Shown: positions 27,781-36,273 of the stretch, one piece after another
Layout of the letters: the number at the start of each line of letters is the position of its first letter
Position numbering within the stretch: the stretch's first letter is position 1
Source of the DNA: an uncultured Pelagibacteraceae bacterium
GTDB lineage: Bacteria; Pseudomonadota; Alphaproteobacteria; Pelagibacterales; Pelagibacteraceae
NCBI GenBank assembly: GCA_902617895.1
Contig: CACMYJ010000002.1
Span: 62,001-126,000 of the forward strand
DNA length: 64,000 nt
Direction: 5' to 3'
Notes under the pieces: generated by a model
What the model was told of the DNA's origin: nothing
Database searches by the model: none
What the model saw: only the letters and a program-made list of their open reading frames with translations
Made by a program: the position numbers and the translations under genes

Positions 27781-28761
27781 TTAAAGATCAATTTGATCGG
27801 CAAAATAAGTTACAATACCGTTTGCTCCAGCTCTTTTAAACGAAATAAGAGTCTCTTTTATTGAGGCTTTATCTATTAATTTTTTATTAATTCCATTCAT
27901 TATCAAACTGTATTCGCCAGAAACTTGGTATGCAAATACTGGTATTTTGAAATTATCCTTTACTTTTTTTATTATATCAAGATAGGGCATACCAGGTTTA
28001 ACCATGACCATATCAGCACCTTCTTTTATATCTAATGAAACTTCTCTCAAACATTCATCTGAATTTCTAAAATCCATTTGGTATGTTTTTTTATCACCTT
28101 TAAGTAATTTTTTTGATCCAACAGCATCTCTAAATGGTCCATAAAAGCTAGATGAAAATTTAACTGCATATGATAATATTTGCACATCATTTAAATTATT
28201 TTTATCTAATGCTGATCGAATTTTACCAATTCTGCCATCCATCATATCTGAGGGTGCAATAACATCACATCCCATTTTGGCTTGCAGCACCGCTTGTTTG
28301 GTAAGTATTTCTATAGTTTTATCATTTAGAATATTATTTTTCTTTAATAATCCATCATGTCCATGAGAAGTGTAAGGATCTAGGGCCACATCACACATAA
28401 TGCCAATTTTATTCTGAAATTTTTTTTTTATGAATTTTATCCCTCTACAAACTAAATTATCTGGATTTAATGCTTCAGAACCATTTGCATCTTTTTTTGT
28501 TATGCTTATGTATGGAAATAAAGCAACCATAGGTATCCCTTTTTTAATTGCTTTACCTACAGCTATATTCAGTTTGTCTACACTATACCTAAATACATTT
28601 GGCATAGATTTTATTGATTCTTTTTTATTTTTTCCTTCAATCAAGAAAATTGGCAGGATCAAATCACTATAAGATAAAGAACTTTCTTGGACTAGTTTCC
28701 TAGACCAAGCATATTTTCTTGATCTTCTAAGCCTTAAATTTGGATATTTACCTGTAATCAT
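27781..28761 (-). CDS. hemB: Delta-aminolevulinic acid dehydratase (porphobilinogen synthase)
   Basis: This 326-residue TIM-barrel enzyme condenses two 5-aminolevulinate molecules to porphobilinogen. The Schiff-base lysine is in 'ADMVMVKPGMPYLDII'. 'GIMCDVALDPYTSHGHDG' is the metal-site loop; it has Asp/Ala/Asp where zinc enzymes have three cysteines, so an Mg-type enzyme is likely. 'SPSDMMDGRIG'-like 'APSDMMDGRIGKIR' is also present. An upstream in-frame ATG at 28824 exists, but the ATG at 28761 (MITGKYPNLRLRR) matches the usual N-terminus. Confidence 0.95.
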   Translation of the reverse strand: MITGKYPNLRLRRSRKYAWSRKLVQESSLSYSDLILPIFLIEGKNKKESIKSMPNVFRYSVDKLNIAVGKAIKKGIPMVALFPYISITKKDANGSEALNPDNLVCRGIKFIKKKFQNKIGIMCDVALDPYTSHGHDGLLKKNNILNDKTIEILTKQAVLQAKMGCDVIAPSDMMDGRIGKIRSALDKNNLNDVQILSYAVKFSSSFYGPFRDAVGSKKLLKGDKKTYQMDFRNSDECLREVSLDIKEGADMVMVKPGMPYLDIIKKVKDNFKIPVFAYQVSGEYSLIMNGINKKLIDKASIKETLISFKRAGANGIVTYFADQIDL

Positions 28762-28829
28762 ATTGTATTTTATTATGCGACAAAATCTATTATACAAATA
28801 TATATATAAATGAGTAGAAAACAATCTTC

Positions 28830-29474
28830 ATGATGGACAATAGAGATAAAATCGTAAAATTTAACTTACACAATCAAACTGATAGAGTTTTAGACTTTAG
28901 TGATTTTCAAAAACAGACTATACAATTTGATATTGATAAGCTTCAAGATGCTTATAACCAAATTATACAAATTAAAAAATTTGATGATGGAGGTGGTGTA
29001 ACTAACTTTGGTGCAATTTCTTTAACACAAATACCAGGAGACCCAGACTCAATAAAAGGTAGTAAAGCTCGAGGTGTTTATTGGACTAAACCGGATAAGT
29101 CTGGGAAAGAAGTTTCAAGGGATGTCGATATAGATGAGTCTAAGTACAGTGAATTTATAAAAGATTACGAAAATACTTATTTTAAAGAAGTTTATGATGT
29201 TCTTTCATCAAAATATAAATTAGGCAGAGTAAGAATTTTATTAAAAGAACCAAGATCAACATTAAGCTGGCATAGAGATCCAGAACCTAGATTGCATATA
29301 CCAATTATAACAAACCCTGGATGCTTGATGGTTATTGATAATGTAGCTAAGCATATGCCTGCTGATGGATCAGTTTGGGTTACCAACAATACAAAATATC
29401 ATAATGCATTTAATGGTGGAGAAGAAAATAGAATACACCTCGTTGCATGTGTTTTAGATTATAAATTTAATTAA
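28830..29474 (+). CDS. Putative 2-oxoglutarate/Fe(II)-dependent oxygenase-like protein
   Basis: This 214-residue protein of unknown substrate has a jelly-roll type iron site: His148-x-Asp150 in 'LSWHRDPEPRLHIPI' and His191 in 'NNTKYHNAFNGGEENRIHLV', with Arg201 placed to bind 2-oxoglutarate. The layout resembles the aspartyl/asparaginyl beta-hydroxylase and related dioxygenase families. It is divergent from hemB and lies one base upstream of rpiB, so it is probably co-transcribed with rpiB-glyA. Function unassigned; a role in protein or small-molecule hydroxylation is only inference. Confidence 0.7.
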   Translation: MMDNRDKIVKFNLHNQTDRVLDFSDFQKQTIQFDIDKLQDAYNQIIQIKKFDDGGGVTNFGAISLTQIPGDPDSIKGSKARGVYWTKPDKSGKEVSRDVDIDESKYSEFIKDYENTYFKEVYDVLSSKYKLGRVRILLKEPRSTLSWHRDPEPRLHIPIITNPGCLMVIDNVAKHMPADGSVWVTNNTKYHNAFNGGEENRIHLVACVLDYKFN

Positions 29475-29475
29475 T

Positions 29476-29895
29476 TTGAAAAAAATTTATATCGCATCTG
29501 ATCACGCTGGATTTAATTTAAAAGAGAGTATTAAAAAGAAATTTTCTTCAAAATTTGAAGTTTTAGATTTAGGTCCAGAGCATTCAAAGAAATCAGTAAA
29601 CTATCCAGATTATGCCCATAAATTATCAAAAAAGATAAAAAAAGAGAATATTGGTATTTTAGTATGTGGTTCGGGTATGGGTATGGCAATCACAGCTAAT
29701 AAACATAAAAATATAAGAGCGGCATTATGTTATTCGGTAAAAAACGCCAAATTATCTAGATTGCATAATGATGCAAATGTTATTACATTAGGAGAAAGGT
29801 TGATTAGTAAAAATTTAGCCTTTAAATGTATAAATGCATTCTTAAATACCAAGTTTGAGGGTGGAAGACACTTAAAAAGAGTTAAAAAAATATAA
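29476..29895 (+). CDS. rpiB: Ribose-5-phosphate isomerase B
   Basis: This 139-residue RpiB/LacA/LacB isomerase interconverts ribose 5-phosphate and ribulose 5-phosphate. '[16 protein letters not shown]' starts at residue 4, '[17 protein letters not shown]' carries the catalytic Cys near residue 68, and '[14 protein letters not shown]' is the C-terminal motif. It begins with TTG at 29476, since no ATG or GTG lies before the conserved SDHAG. glyA starts 5 bases downstream. Confidence 0.95.
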   Translation: MKKIYIASDHAGFNLKESIKKKFSSKFEVLDLGPEHSKKSVNYPDYAHKLSKKIKKENIGILVCGSGMGMAITANKHKNIRAALCYSVKNAKLSRLHNDANVITLGERLISKNLAFKCINAFLNTKFEGGRHLKRVKKI

Positions 29896-29900
29896 AAATT

Positions 29901-31211
29901 ATGTCAAGTGAAACAAAATATTTAAATAGTGAGTACAAAGACTTCTTTGAAAAAAGTTTATTAGATAGTGATCCTGAAATTTATAAAGCCATTAATGATG
30001 AGTTGGTTCGTCAACAAAATCATATTGAATTAATTGCATCTGAAAATATTGTATCTCAAGCAGTCCTTGAAGCTCAAGGTTCAGTATTAACAAATAAGTA
30101 TGCCGAAGGCTATCCAGGTAAAAGATACTATAATGGTTGTGAACATGTGGATGTAGCTGAGCAATTAGCTATAGATAGACTTAAAGAATTATTTAATTGT
30201 AAATTTGCCAACGCTCAACCTCATTCGGGAGCGCAGGCAAACGGAGCTGTGTTTTTAGCTTTGTTAAAACCCGGTGATACTTTTATGGGAATGAGCTTGA
30301 ATTCAGGAGGTCATATTACTCATGGTTTAAAAATTTCTATGTCAGGAAAATGGTTTAATGCAATTGGATATGAAGTTGATAAAGAATCTGAACTTATTGA
30401 TTATGATAATGTTGAAAAACTTGCACTTGAACACAAACCTAAACTTATAATTGCTGGCGGTAGTGCTTATTCAAGGGTGATTGACTTTAAAAGATTTAGA
30501 GAAATAGCTGATAAAGTTGGAGCATACTTAATGGTTGATATGGCTCATTTTTCTGGTTTGGTTGCTGGTAAGGGATATCCAAATCCATGCGACTATGCCC
30601 ATGTAGTCACATCTACTACTCATAAAGTTTTTAGAAGTGCGAGGGGTGGTATCATATTAACTAATCATGAAGACTTATCTAAAAAATTTAATACAGCAGT
30701 TTTTCCTGGATACCAAGGAGGACCACTTATGCATATTATAGCAGCAAAAGCTGTTGGATTTAAAGAGGCATTAAAACCTGAATTTAAAGATTATATTAAA
30801 ACTGTTTTAGCAAACGCAAAAATTTTAGCTGAGACTTTAAAAAATAATGGTTTTAAAATTTATTCAGGTGGGACGGATACACATCTGATGTTAGTTGACT
30901 TAAGACCTTTTAATGTAAAAGGTAACGTCGCTGCAGAAAGCCTTTCTAGAGCTAATATTACATGTAATAAAAATGGTATTCCGTTTGACAGTGAAAGCCC
31001 AATGATAACTTCTGGAATAAGACTTGGATCGCAAGCAGCAACAACAAGAGGATTTGGATTAAAAGAATTTCAAATAGTAGCTGATTTAATAACAAAAACT
31101 ATAAAAGGGTTAGCCGAAAACCCTGAAGATAACTCTAAAACTGAAGATGAAGTAAGAAAAGAAGTTGTAAGCCTTTGTTCTAATTTCCCTATCTATAAAC
31201 ACTTAGGCTAA
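29901..31211 (+). CDS. glyA: Serine hydroxymethyltransferase
   Basis: This 436-residue PLP enzyme interconverts serine plus THF and glycine plus 5,10-methylene-THF. The PLP lysine lies in '[15 protein letters not shown]', '[11 protein letters not shown]' holds the cofactor Asp, and '[20 protein letters not shown]' is the conserved substrate loop. It provides the serine-glycine link for the methylene-THF and glycine produced by the sarcosine oxidase encoded about 12 kb upstream. It is followed 8 bases later by nrdR. Confidence 0.98.
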   Translation: MSSETKYLNSEYKDFFEKSLLDSDPEIYKAINDELVRQQNHIELIASENIVSQAVLEAQGSVLTNKYAEGYPGKRYYNGCEHVDVAEQLAIDRLKELFNCKFANAQPHSGAQANGAVFLALLKPGDTFMGMSLNSGGHITHGLKISMSGKWFNAIGYEVDKESELIDYDNVEKLALEHKPKLIIAGGSAYSRVIDFKRFREIADKVGAYLMVDMAHFSGLVAGKGYPNPCDYAHVVTSTTHKVFRSARGGIILTNHEDLSKKFNTAVFPGYQGGPLMHIIAAKAVGFKEALKPEFKDYIKTVLANAKILAETLKNNGFKIYSGGTDTHLMLVDLRPFNVKGNVAAESLSRANITCNKNGIPFDSESPMITSGIRLGSQAATTRGFGLKEFQIVADLITKTIKGLAENPEDNSKTEDEVRKEVVSLCSNFPIYKHLG

Positions 31212-31219
31212 ATTAATTT

Positions 31220-31678
31220 ATGATTTGTCCATGCAGCAAAAAAGGTGACACTTCAGTTGTTGATTCAAGACCCACAGAAGATGGAACGGCAATTAGAAGA
31301 AGAAGACTATGTAGCTGCGGTGAGAGGTTCACAACATTTGAAAGAGTTCAATTTAGAGAACTTACTGTAGTTAAAAAAAATGGAAGAAAATCATCTTTTG
31401 ATAGGGAAAAACTTTCAAAATCAATTTATGTCGCTTTAAAGAAAAGACCTATTGATACTGAGACAGCAGAAAAATTTATCTCAAAAATTAGTAGATCATT
31501 AGAAGAATTAGGTCAAAGTGAAATTTCATCTAATACTATTGGAACAATGGTTATGGAGGGCTTAAAAGAACTTGATCCTGTAGCATATGTCAGATTTGCA
31601 TCAGTATATAGAAACTTCAGAGAAGAAAAAGACTTTGTTCAATTTGTGGATAGAATTGATGTCTTTAAAAAAAGATAA
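31220..31678 (+). CDS. nrdR: Transcriptional repressor NrdR (variant zinc knuckles)
   Basis: This 152-residue regulator of ribonucleotide reductase genes has an N-terminal zinc ribbon, '[15 protein letters not shown]' and '[11 protein letters not shown]', then an ATP-cone domain (about residues 49-139). Both zinc knuckles read C-x-C (CPC at residues 3-5; LCSCG after the arginine run) instead of the usual C-x-x-C. The rest is standard, and the glyA-nrdR-ribD order is common in Alphaproteobacteria. ribD starts within its 3' end. Confidence 0.93.
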   Translation: MICPCSKKGDTSVVDSRPTEDGTAIRRRRLCSCGERFTTFERVQFRELTVVKKNGRKSSFDREKLSKSIYVALKKRPIDTETAEKFISKISRSLEELGQSEISSNTIGTMVMEGLKELDPVAYVRFASVYRNFREEKDFVQFVDRIDVFKKR

Positions 31679-32756
31679 TTATAAATCATCAGATAAAAAA
31701 ATTATGAACTTTGCTATAAGATTAGCAGAGAATAATAAGTATTTAACTGGCACAAATCCATCAGTTGGATGTGTAATTGTAAAAAACAATGAAATCTTAT
31801 CTTTTGCAACTACTAATAATGGTGGTAGACCACATGCAGAAAGCATTGCTTTAAACAAAAATAGGTATAATAAAGGAACATCGCTTTACTCGACACTTGA
31901 GCCTTGTTCTCATCACGGGGTAACACCTCCTTGCACAAATGCAATAATAAAAAATAAAGTTAAGAAAGTGTATTACTCAATTGAGGATAAAGATTTACGA
32001 ACATTTAATAAAACTAAAAAGATTTTAAAGTCAAAAAAAATAGTTGCAATATCAGGCCTTCAAAAACTAAACGTTAAGAATCTTTATAAAGAATATAATT
32101 ATATAAAATCTAATAAAGCCCCTTATGTAATTGGAAAAATTGCATCTTCATCAAATTTAAATATTTTAAGAAACAATTCTTTTATAACAAACGAACATTC
32201 AAGAAGAGTTTCACATATTTTAAGATTTCAAAATCACGCAATATTAACTTCCTACAAAACAATAAATACAGACAACCCTAAACTTAATTGTAGATTAAAT
32301 GGATTAGAGAAATTTTCACCTACCGTAGTTGTTATAGATAAGAATTTAAAAATAAAAATTAACTCTTATGTGATTAAAAATTCAACAAATAGTAATTTAA
32401 TTATATTTCATTGTTCTCAAAATAACTCAAAGATTAAATTGCTAAAAAATATGGGTGTTAAACTTATTTATCAAAAACTTGTAAATAATACTAATTTTAA
32501 TCTTAGAAGTATCACTCAAAAACTTTATACATTAGGACTTCATAGGCTATTGGTGGAATCAGGTAAGAATTTAATGACTAATTTTCTTAATGAAAATTTA
32601 TTAAATGAATTTTACTTTTTTAAAAGCGACAAAATAATCTCAAATAGAGATAAAATTAATATATCTTCATTAGTAAAAATGATTAATAAAAACTACAAAA
32701 ATAAAAAAAAAATAAACACATATTTAGATAAAGATACACTTACTCACTATTATTAA
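31659..32756 (+). CDS. ribD: Riboflavin biosynthesis deaminase/reductase RibD
   Basis: This is a two-domain protein of about 365 residues. The deaminase domain has '[10 protein letters not shown]' and '[19 protein letters not shown]' with the zinc His and Cys ligands. The C-terminal RibD reductase domain starts near residue 145 ('[12 protein letters not shown]') and ends with '[16 protein letters not shown]'. Its usual 'S-x-D-G' nucleotide-site motif is degraded. The ATG at 31659 overlaps nrdR by 20 bases; a second ATG at 31704, just before '[10 protein letters not shown]', is an alternative start. Confidence 0.9.
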   Translation: MSLKKDNYKSSDKKIMNFAIRLAENNKYLTGTNPSVGCVIVKNNEILSFATTNNGGRPHAESIALNKNRYNKGTSLYSTLEPCSHHGVTPPCTNAIIKNKVKKVYYSIEDKDLRTFNKTKKILKSKKIVAISGLQKLNVKNLYKEYNYIKSNKAPYVIGKIASSSNLNILRNNSFITNEHSRRVSHILRFQNHAILTSYKTINTDNPKLNCRLNGLEKFSPTVVVIDKNLKIKINSYVIKNSTNSNLIIFHCSQNNSKIKLLKNMGVKLIYQKLVNNTNFNLRSITQKLYTLGLHRLLVESGKNLMTNFLNENLLNEFYFFKSDKIISNRDKINISSLVKMINKNYKNKKKINTYLDKDTLTHYY

Positions 32757-32757
32757 A

Positions 32758-33351
32758 ATGTTTAATGGAATTATATTTAATAAAGGCACAATTAACGAAA
32801 TCAAAAAAAGACAAAAGGGAGTTAATTTATTTGTAAAATCTTCTTTGAAAGTTTCAAATAAAAACCTTGGTATTTCAATTTCTTGTGATGGAGTTTGTCT
32901 TACTTTAATTTCTTACAAGAATAAAACTTTAGAATTCTATCTTTCAAATGAAACTTTGGCTAAATCCAAATTTAGAAACATTAAAATTGGAGATGAAATT
33001 AATTTAGAAAAACCGTTAAAATTTGGTGACAATATTTCAGGACATATTTGCCAAGGTCATGTTGATACCGTTTGTTCTATTAAAAGTATTAAGAAAGTTG
33101 ATAAATCAAATATTTTTGAATTTAAATTAACAAAATCACTTAAGAAGCAATTAGTAGAAAAAGCTTCTATATTAATAAATGGAGTATCACTAACAATATC
33201 AAAAATTAAAAAGAATTCTTTTGAAATATGGATTATACCTCACACATTAAAATTAACTAACTTAATCACTCTAAAAAAAAATGATTTGGTCAATGTTGAG
33301 ATTGATATTATGTCAAAATATGTAAAGAAATTTATCAATGAAAAAAAGTAA
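32758..33351 (+). CDS. ribE: Riboflavin synthase alpha chain
   Basis: This 197-residue enzyme has two tandem lumazine-binding barrels. It dismutates two 6,7-dimethyl-8-ribityllumazine molecules to riboflavin. The N-terminal 'MFNGII', the first-repeat 'ISCDGVCLTLISY', the linker 'GDNISGHICQGHVDTVC' and the second-repeat 'SILINGVSLTISKI' are all present. It starts one base after ribD ends and overlaps the next gene by 14 bases. Confidence 0.95.
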   Translation: MFNGIIFNKGTINEIKKRQKGVNLFVKSSLKVSNKNLGISISCDGVCLTLISYKNKTLEFYLSNETLAKSKFRNIKIGDEINLEKPLKFGDNISGHICQGHVDTVCSIKSIKKVDKSNIFEFKLTKSLKKQLVEKASILINGVSLTISKIKKNSFEIWIIPHTLKLTNLITLKKNDLVNVEIDIMSKYVKKFINEKK

Positions 33352-34453
33352 TTTTAGCTCAATAGAAAGTATCATTAAGACAGTTAAAAAAAATGGAATG
33401 TTTATTCTTGTTGACGATGAGAGCAAACATGAAGAAATGGAAAATGAAGGTGATTTAGTAATTTCCACATCGGCTGTTAATCCTAATCATATTAATTTCA
33501 TGGCCAAACATGCAAGAGGATTAATATGTTTAGCAATGGATAATGCACAATCCAATAAAATTGGATTAACTTTAGCTTCACCAATAAATCAATCCAGAAG
33601 CAAAACTGCTTTTACTTATTCTATAGAGGCTAAAAAAGGTATTACAACAGGTATATCTGCCTATGATCGTGCTAGAACAATTAAAGCTGCATCAAATAAA
33701 AACGCAAAAAAAAACGATATTGTGTCTCCAGGGCATGTTTTTCCAGTTATAGCAAGAGATGGAGGTGTACTTGTTAGAGCAGGGCATACAGAGGCTTCAG
33801 TTGATATATCAAAACTTGCAAAAAAAAATAATTCAGCCGTTATTTGTGAAATTATGGCAGATGATGGAAAAATGGCGACAGGCAAAACATTATTTAATTT
33901 TGCTAAAAAACATAAACTTAAAATTGGCAAGATTGAAGATTTAATTGCTTATAGGTTAAAAAGAGAGAAACTTGTTAAATTAAAAAAAACTTCTTCAATA
34001 ATTGTTCAAAAACAAAAATTTAAAATAAAAGTATTTGAAAATGTATTAGATGGGTCAGAAAACTTTGCACTGATAAAAGGAACTTTAAAGAAAGGAGTTG
34101 TTCCTAGATTAAGAGTAATATCTTCTAACGTAGTTCAAAATTATTTAATTAATCAAAAACTGCCGAATTCATTTGATAAAACAATCTCATATTTCAAAAA
34201 ATATAATAATTGTGTTCTTGTGTTTATAAGAGACCCCAATTTAAAATCCGTAACTCAAACACTTAAGCAGTACAAAAGTAAAATTTTTTATAAAAAAGGT
34301 CATGATAAATTGATTAGAAACTATGGTATAGGAGCTCAAATTATTAAATCATTAAATATTAAAAATATGATACTTGTTACTAGATCTAAAAAAAAAGTGA
34401 TAGGTTTAGAAGGTTATGGAATAAAAATAAAAAAACAGGAAATTATAAAGTGA
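33338..34453 (+). CDS. ribB: 3,4-dihydroxy-2-butanone 4-phosphate synthase with degenerate GTP cyclohydrolase II domain (RibBX type)
   Basis: This 371-residue protein has two parts. Residues 1-205 are a canonical DHBP synthase ('DDESKHEEMENEGDLV', 'ARGLICLAM', 'TGISAYDRARTI', 'GHVFPVIARDGGVLVRAGHT'). Residues 215-371 align in position with GTP cyclohydrolase II, but the zinc-cysteine and GTP motifs ('H-S-E-C...GS-x-x-C-D-C') are absent; the place reads 'LRVISSNVVQNYLINQ'. 'RNYGIGAQIIKSLNIKNM' keeps the C-terminal scaffold. This matches the RibBX class, in which the C-terminal half lacks cyclohydrolase activity. A genuine RibA would have to be elsewhere. Confidence 0.92.
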   Translation: MKKSNFSSIESIIKTVKKNGMFILVDDESKHEEMENEGDLVISTSAVNPNHINFMAKHARGLICLAMDNAQSNKIGLTLASPINQSRSKTAFTYSIEAKKGITTGISAYDRARTIKAASNKNAKKNDIVSPGHVFPVIARDGGVLVRAGHTEASVDISKLAKKNNSAVICEIMADDGKMATGKTLFNFAKKHKLKIGKIEDLIAYRLKREKLVKLKKTSSIIVQKQKFKIKVFENVLDGSENFALIKGTLKKGVVPRLRVISSNVVQNYLINQKLPNSFDKTISYFKKYNNCVLVFIRDPNLKSVTQTLKQYKSKIFYKKGHDKLIRNYGIGAQIIKSLNIKNMILVTRSKKKVIGLEGYGIKIKKQEIIK

Positions 34454-34836
34454 AAAAAAAAATTTTAATTGTTGTTGCAAATTATTATGAGAATATTGCT
34501 AGGTCTTTATTAAACAGTGCAAAAAATAAAATTAAAGACAAATATAGTGTAAAGGTGATTTACGTGCCTGGTGCATTTGAAATACCTGTAACAATATCAA
34601 AAAACTTAAATAAATTTAATGGATTCATTGCTCTAGGATGTGTGATTAAAGGTCAAACGCCTCATTTTGATTTTATATCAAAAGCAACCACTGACGCATT
34701 GATGACATTATCTTTAACTTCTATGAAACCTGTAGGTAACGGAGTAATTACCTGCTTGAACAGAAAACAAGCTATTGCTCGTGGAAAGAAAGGCTCAGAA
34801 GCAGCAGAAGCAGTTTTGTCAGTTCTTTCACAATAA
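34450..34836 (+). CDS. ribH: 6,7-dimethyl-8-ribityllumazine synthase
   Basis: This 128-residue enzyme condenses the ribityl-pyrimidine with dihydroxybutanone phosphate. 'VPGAFEIPVTI' lies at residues 39-49, and the catalytic His72 in 'KGQTPHFDFIS' is conserved. 'GSEAAEAVLSVL' ends the protein. It is some 20 residues shorter than typical RibH at the N-terminus. It starts with GTG at 34450, overlapping the ribB stop by 4 bases; nusB follows. Confidence 0.95.
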   Translation: MKKKILIVVANYYENIARSLLNSAKNKIKDKYSVKVIYVPGAFEIPVTISKNLNKFNGFIALGCVIKGQTPHFDFISKATTDALMTLSLTSMKPVGNGVITCLNRKQAIARGKKGSEAAEAVLSVLSQ

Positions 34837-34842
34837 ATAATT

Positions 34843-35247
34843 ATGACAGTTCAATTTTCTCCAAAAAGAAACCCTAGAGTAATAATTATACAAAAACTTT
34901 ATGGAAAGCTCTTTAACAATGAAGAAAATATAATTTTTCCAAAACATAGGTTTAAAAAATTTATTAAAGACATTGTTAACGGTACTATCGAAAGAGAAGA
35001 GTTAATAAATGCAGAGATAAATAATCATTTAGATCAAGATCTAAAAATTAAAAATATGGATAAAGTTTTTCAAATAATTATAAAAAGTGCAATTTTTGAA
35101 TTTTTATATAAACCAAATACATCAATTAAGATTATTATAAATGAGTATTTAAAAGCATCAAATTTTTTTATTGATGACTCGCAAACTAGATATCTAAATG
35201 CCTTATTAGATAAAATTTCAAAAAAAATTAGAATTAGAAATGAATGA
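34843..35247 (+). CDS. nusB: Transcription antitermination factor NusB
   Basis: This 134-residue all-helical protein is weakly conserved at sequence level. It begins with 'RNPRVIIIQKLYG', followed by the helix pattern of NusB and the typical C-terminal 'IIINEYLKASNFFIDDSQTR'-like segment in which F/Y-D and N-x-x-L-D-K are visible. NusB binds boxA RNA with NusE/S10 during rRNA transcription. The ribH-nusB-thiL order is an alphaproteobacterial signature that supports the call. Confidence 0.88.
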   Translation: MTVQFSPKRNPRVIIIQKLYGKLFNNEENIIFPKHRFKKFIKDIVNGTIEREELINAEINNHLDQDLKIKNMDKVFQIIIKSAIFEFLYKPNTSIKIIINEYLKASNFFIDDSQTRYLNALLDKISKKIRIRNE

Positions 35248-36199
35248 ATTTGCTCTAATTCAAAAGTACTTTAAAAAATTAACTAATAATAATCCTTCAG
35301 CATTAGAATTAAATGATGATGTATTTTTTGATAAAAAACATAAAGTGGTTGTTTCTATTGATAATTATGTAGAAAATGTTCACTTTCTAAATTTTAGAAA
35401 TCCTGATTTAGTAATTAAAAAAATTTTAAGATCTTCAATATCAGATTTGTATTGTAAGGGAGTAAAACCAAAATTTATTTTTCTAGGTGCTAGTGGAAAT
35501 AAAAAATCATTTTCAAGTAAAAATCTTAATCTAATATTTAAAAGCCTAAAAGAAGAGCAAAATAAATATGGTATAAAATTATCTGGAGGTGATACCACAA
35601 AGTCAAAAAAATTAACTTTTTCAATCACTACATTAGGCTATTCAAAAAGAATAATAAAAAGAAATAAGTGCAAAAATGGTGATGATATATATGTAACAGG
35701 TAATATTGGAGATTGCTATTTAGGACTACAGATTTTAAAAAAAAGAGTTTCCTTAAACTTAAAGACAAATAAGTATTTTATTAAAAAATATTATCTACCT
35801 AACTTACCAATTCAAATTAGCTCTAAACTTTTAGAAATAGCCAACTCAGCAATAGATGTGTCTGATGGACTATTTGGAGATTTGAGCAAATTGATTAATA
35901 AAACTAAATTATTTTACAAAATTGATTTAAAAAAGATTCCAATTTCACCAAATTTAAAGAAGTATCTTAAAAAATCTAAAGAAAAGAAGATTAACTACAT
36001 TTCAAAAGGTGATGATTATCAAATTATATTTACATCCCCAAAGTCAAATAGAAATTATATAAAAAAATTATTCAAGAAGATGAATCAGAAAGTAACACTA
36101 ATTGGCAATTTAACTAAATATGCAAAAAAAAATGAAATTATAGATGGTGATAAACGAATAAAACATGCATTTAATGAAGGATATTCGCATAATTTCTAA
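35240..36199 (+). CDS. thiL: Thiamine-monophosphate kinase
   Basis: This 319-residue PurM/ThiL-fold kinase phosphorylates thiamine monophosphate to the diphosphate cofactor. 'NDDVFFDKKHKVVVSIDNYV' and 'VHFLNF' form the N-terminal Mg/ATP site, 'SISDLYCKGVKPKF' and 'SGGDTTKSKKLTFSIT' follow, and 'AIDVSDGLFGDLSKL' plus 'ISKGDDYQIIFT' complete the active site. It overlaps nusB by 8 bases. A thiamine salvage role fits marine bacteria that depend on precursors. Confidence 0.93.
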   Translation: MNEFALIQKYFKKLTNNNPSALELNDDVFFDKKHKVVVSIDNYVENVHFLNFRNPDLVIKKILRSSISDLYCKGVKPKFIFLGASGNKKSFSSKNLNLIFKSLKEEQNKYGIKLSGGDTTKSKKLTFSITTLGYSKRIIKRNKCKNGDDIYVTGNIGDCYLGLQILKKRVSLNLKTNKYFIKKYYLPNLPIQISSKLLEIANSAIDVSDGLFGDLSKLINKTKLFYKIDLKKIPISPNLKKYLKKSKEKKINYISKGDDYQIIFTSPKSNRNYIKKLFKKMNQKVTLIGNLTKYAKKNEIIDGDKRIKHAFNEGYSHNF

Positions 36200-36273
36200 T
36201 AAAGTTAAATATTGCGTTTTATATCATATTTTGTATTACATATTTTTCAAAAGTTTAATTAACAAAGGAACCA

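Noticed and set aside
28762-28824. Extended N-terminus for hemB
   Set aside because: The extra 21 residues (YIYLYNRF type) are absent in the family, and they overlap the promoter space of the divergent gene.
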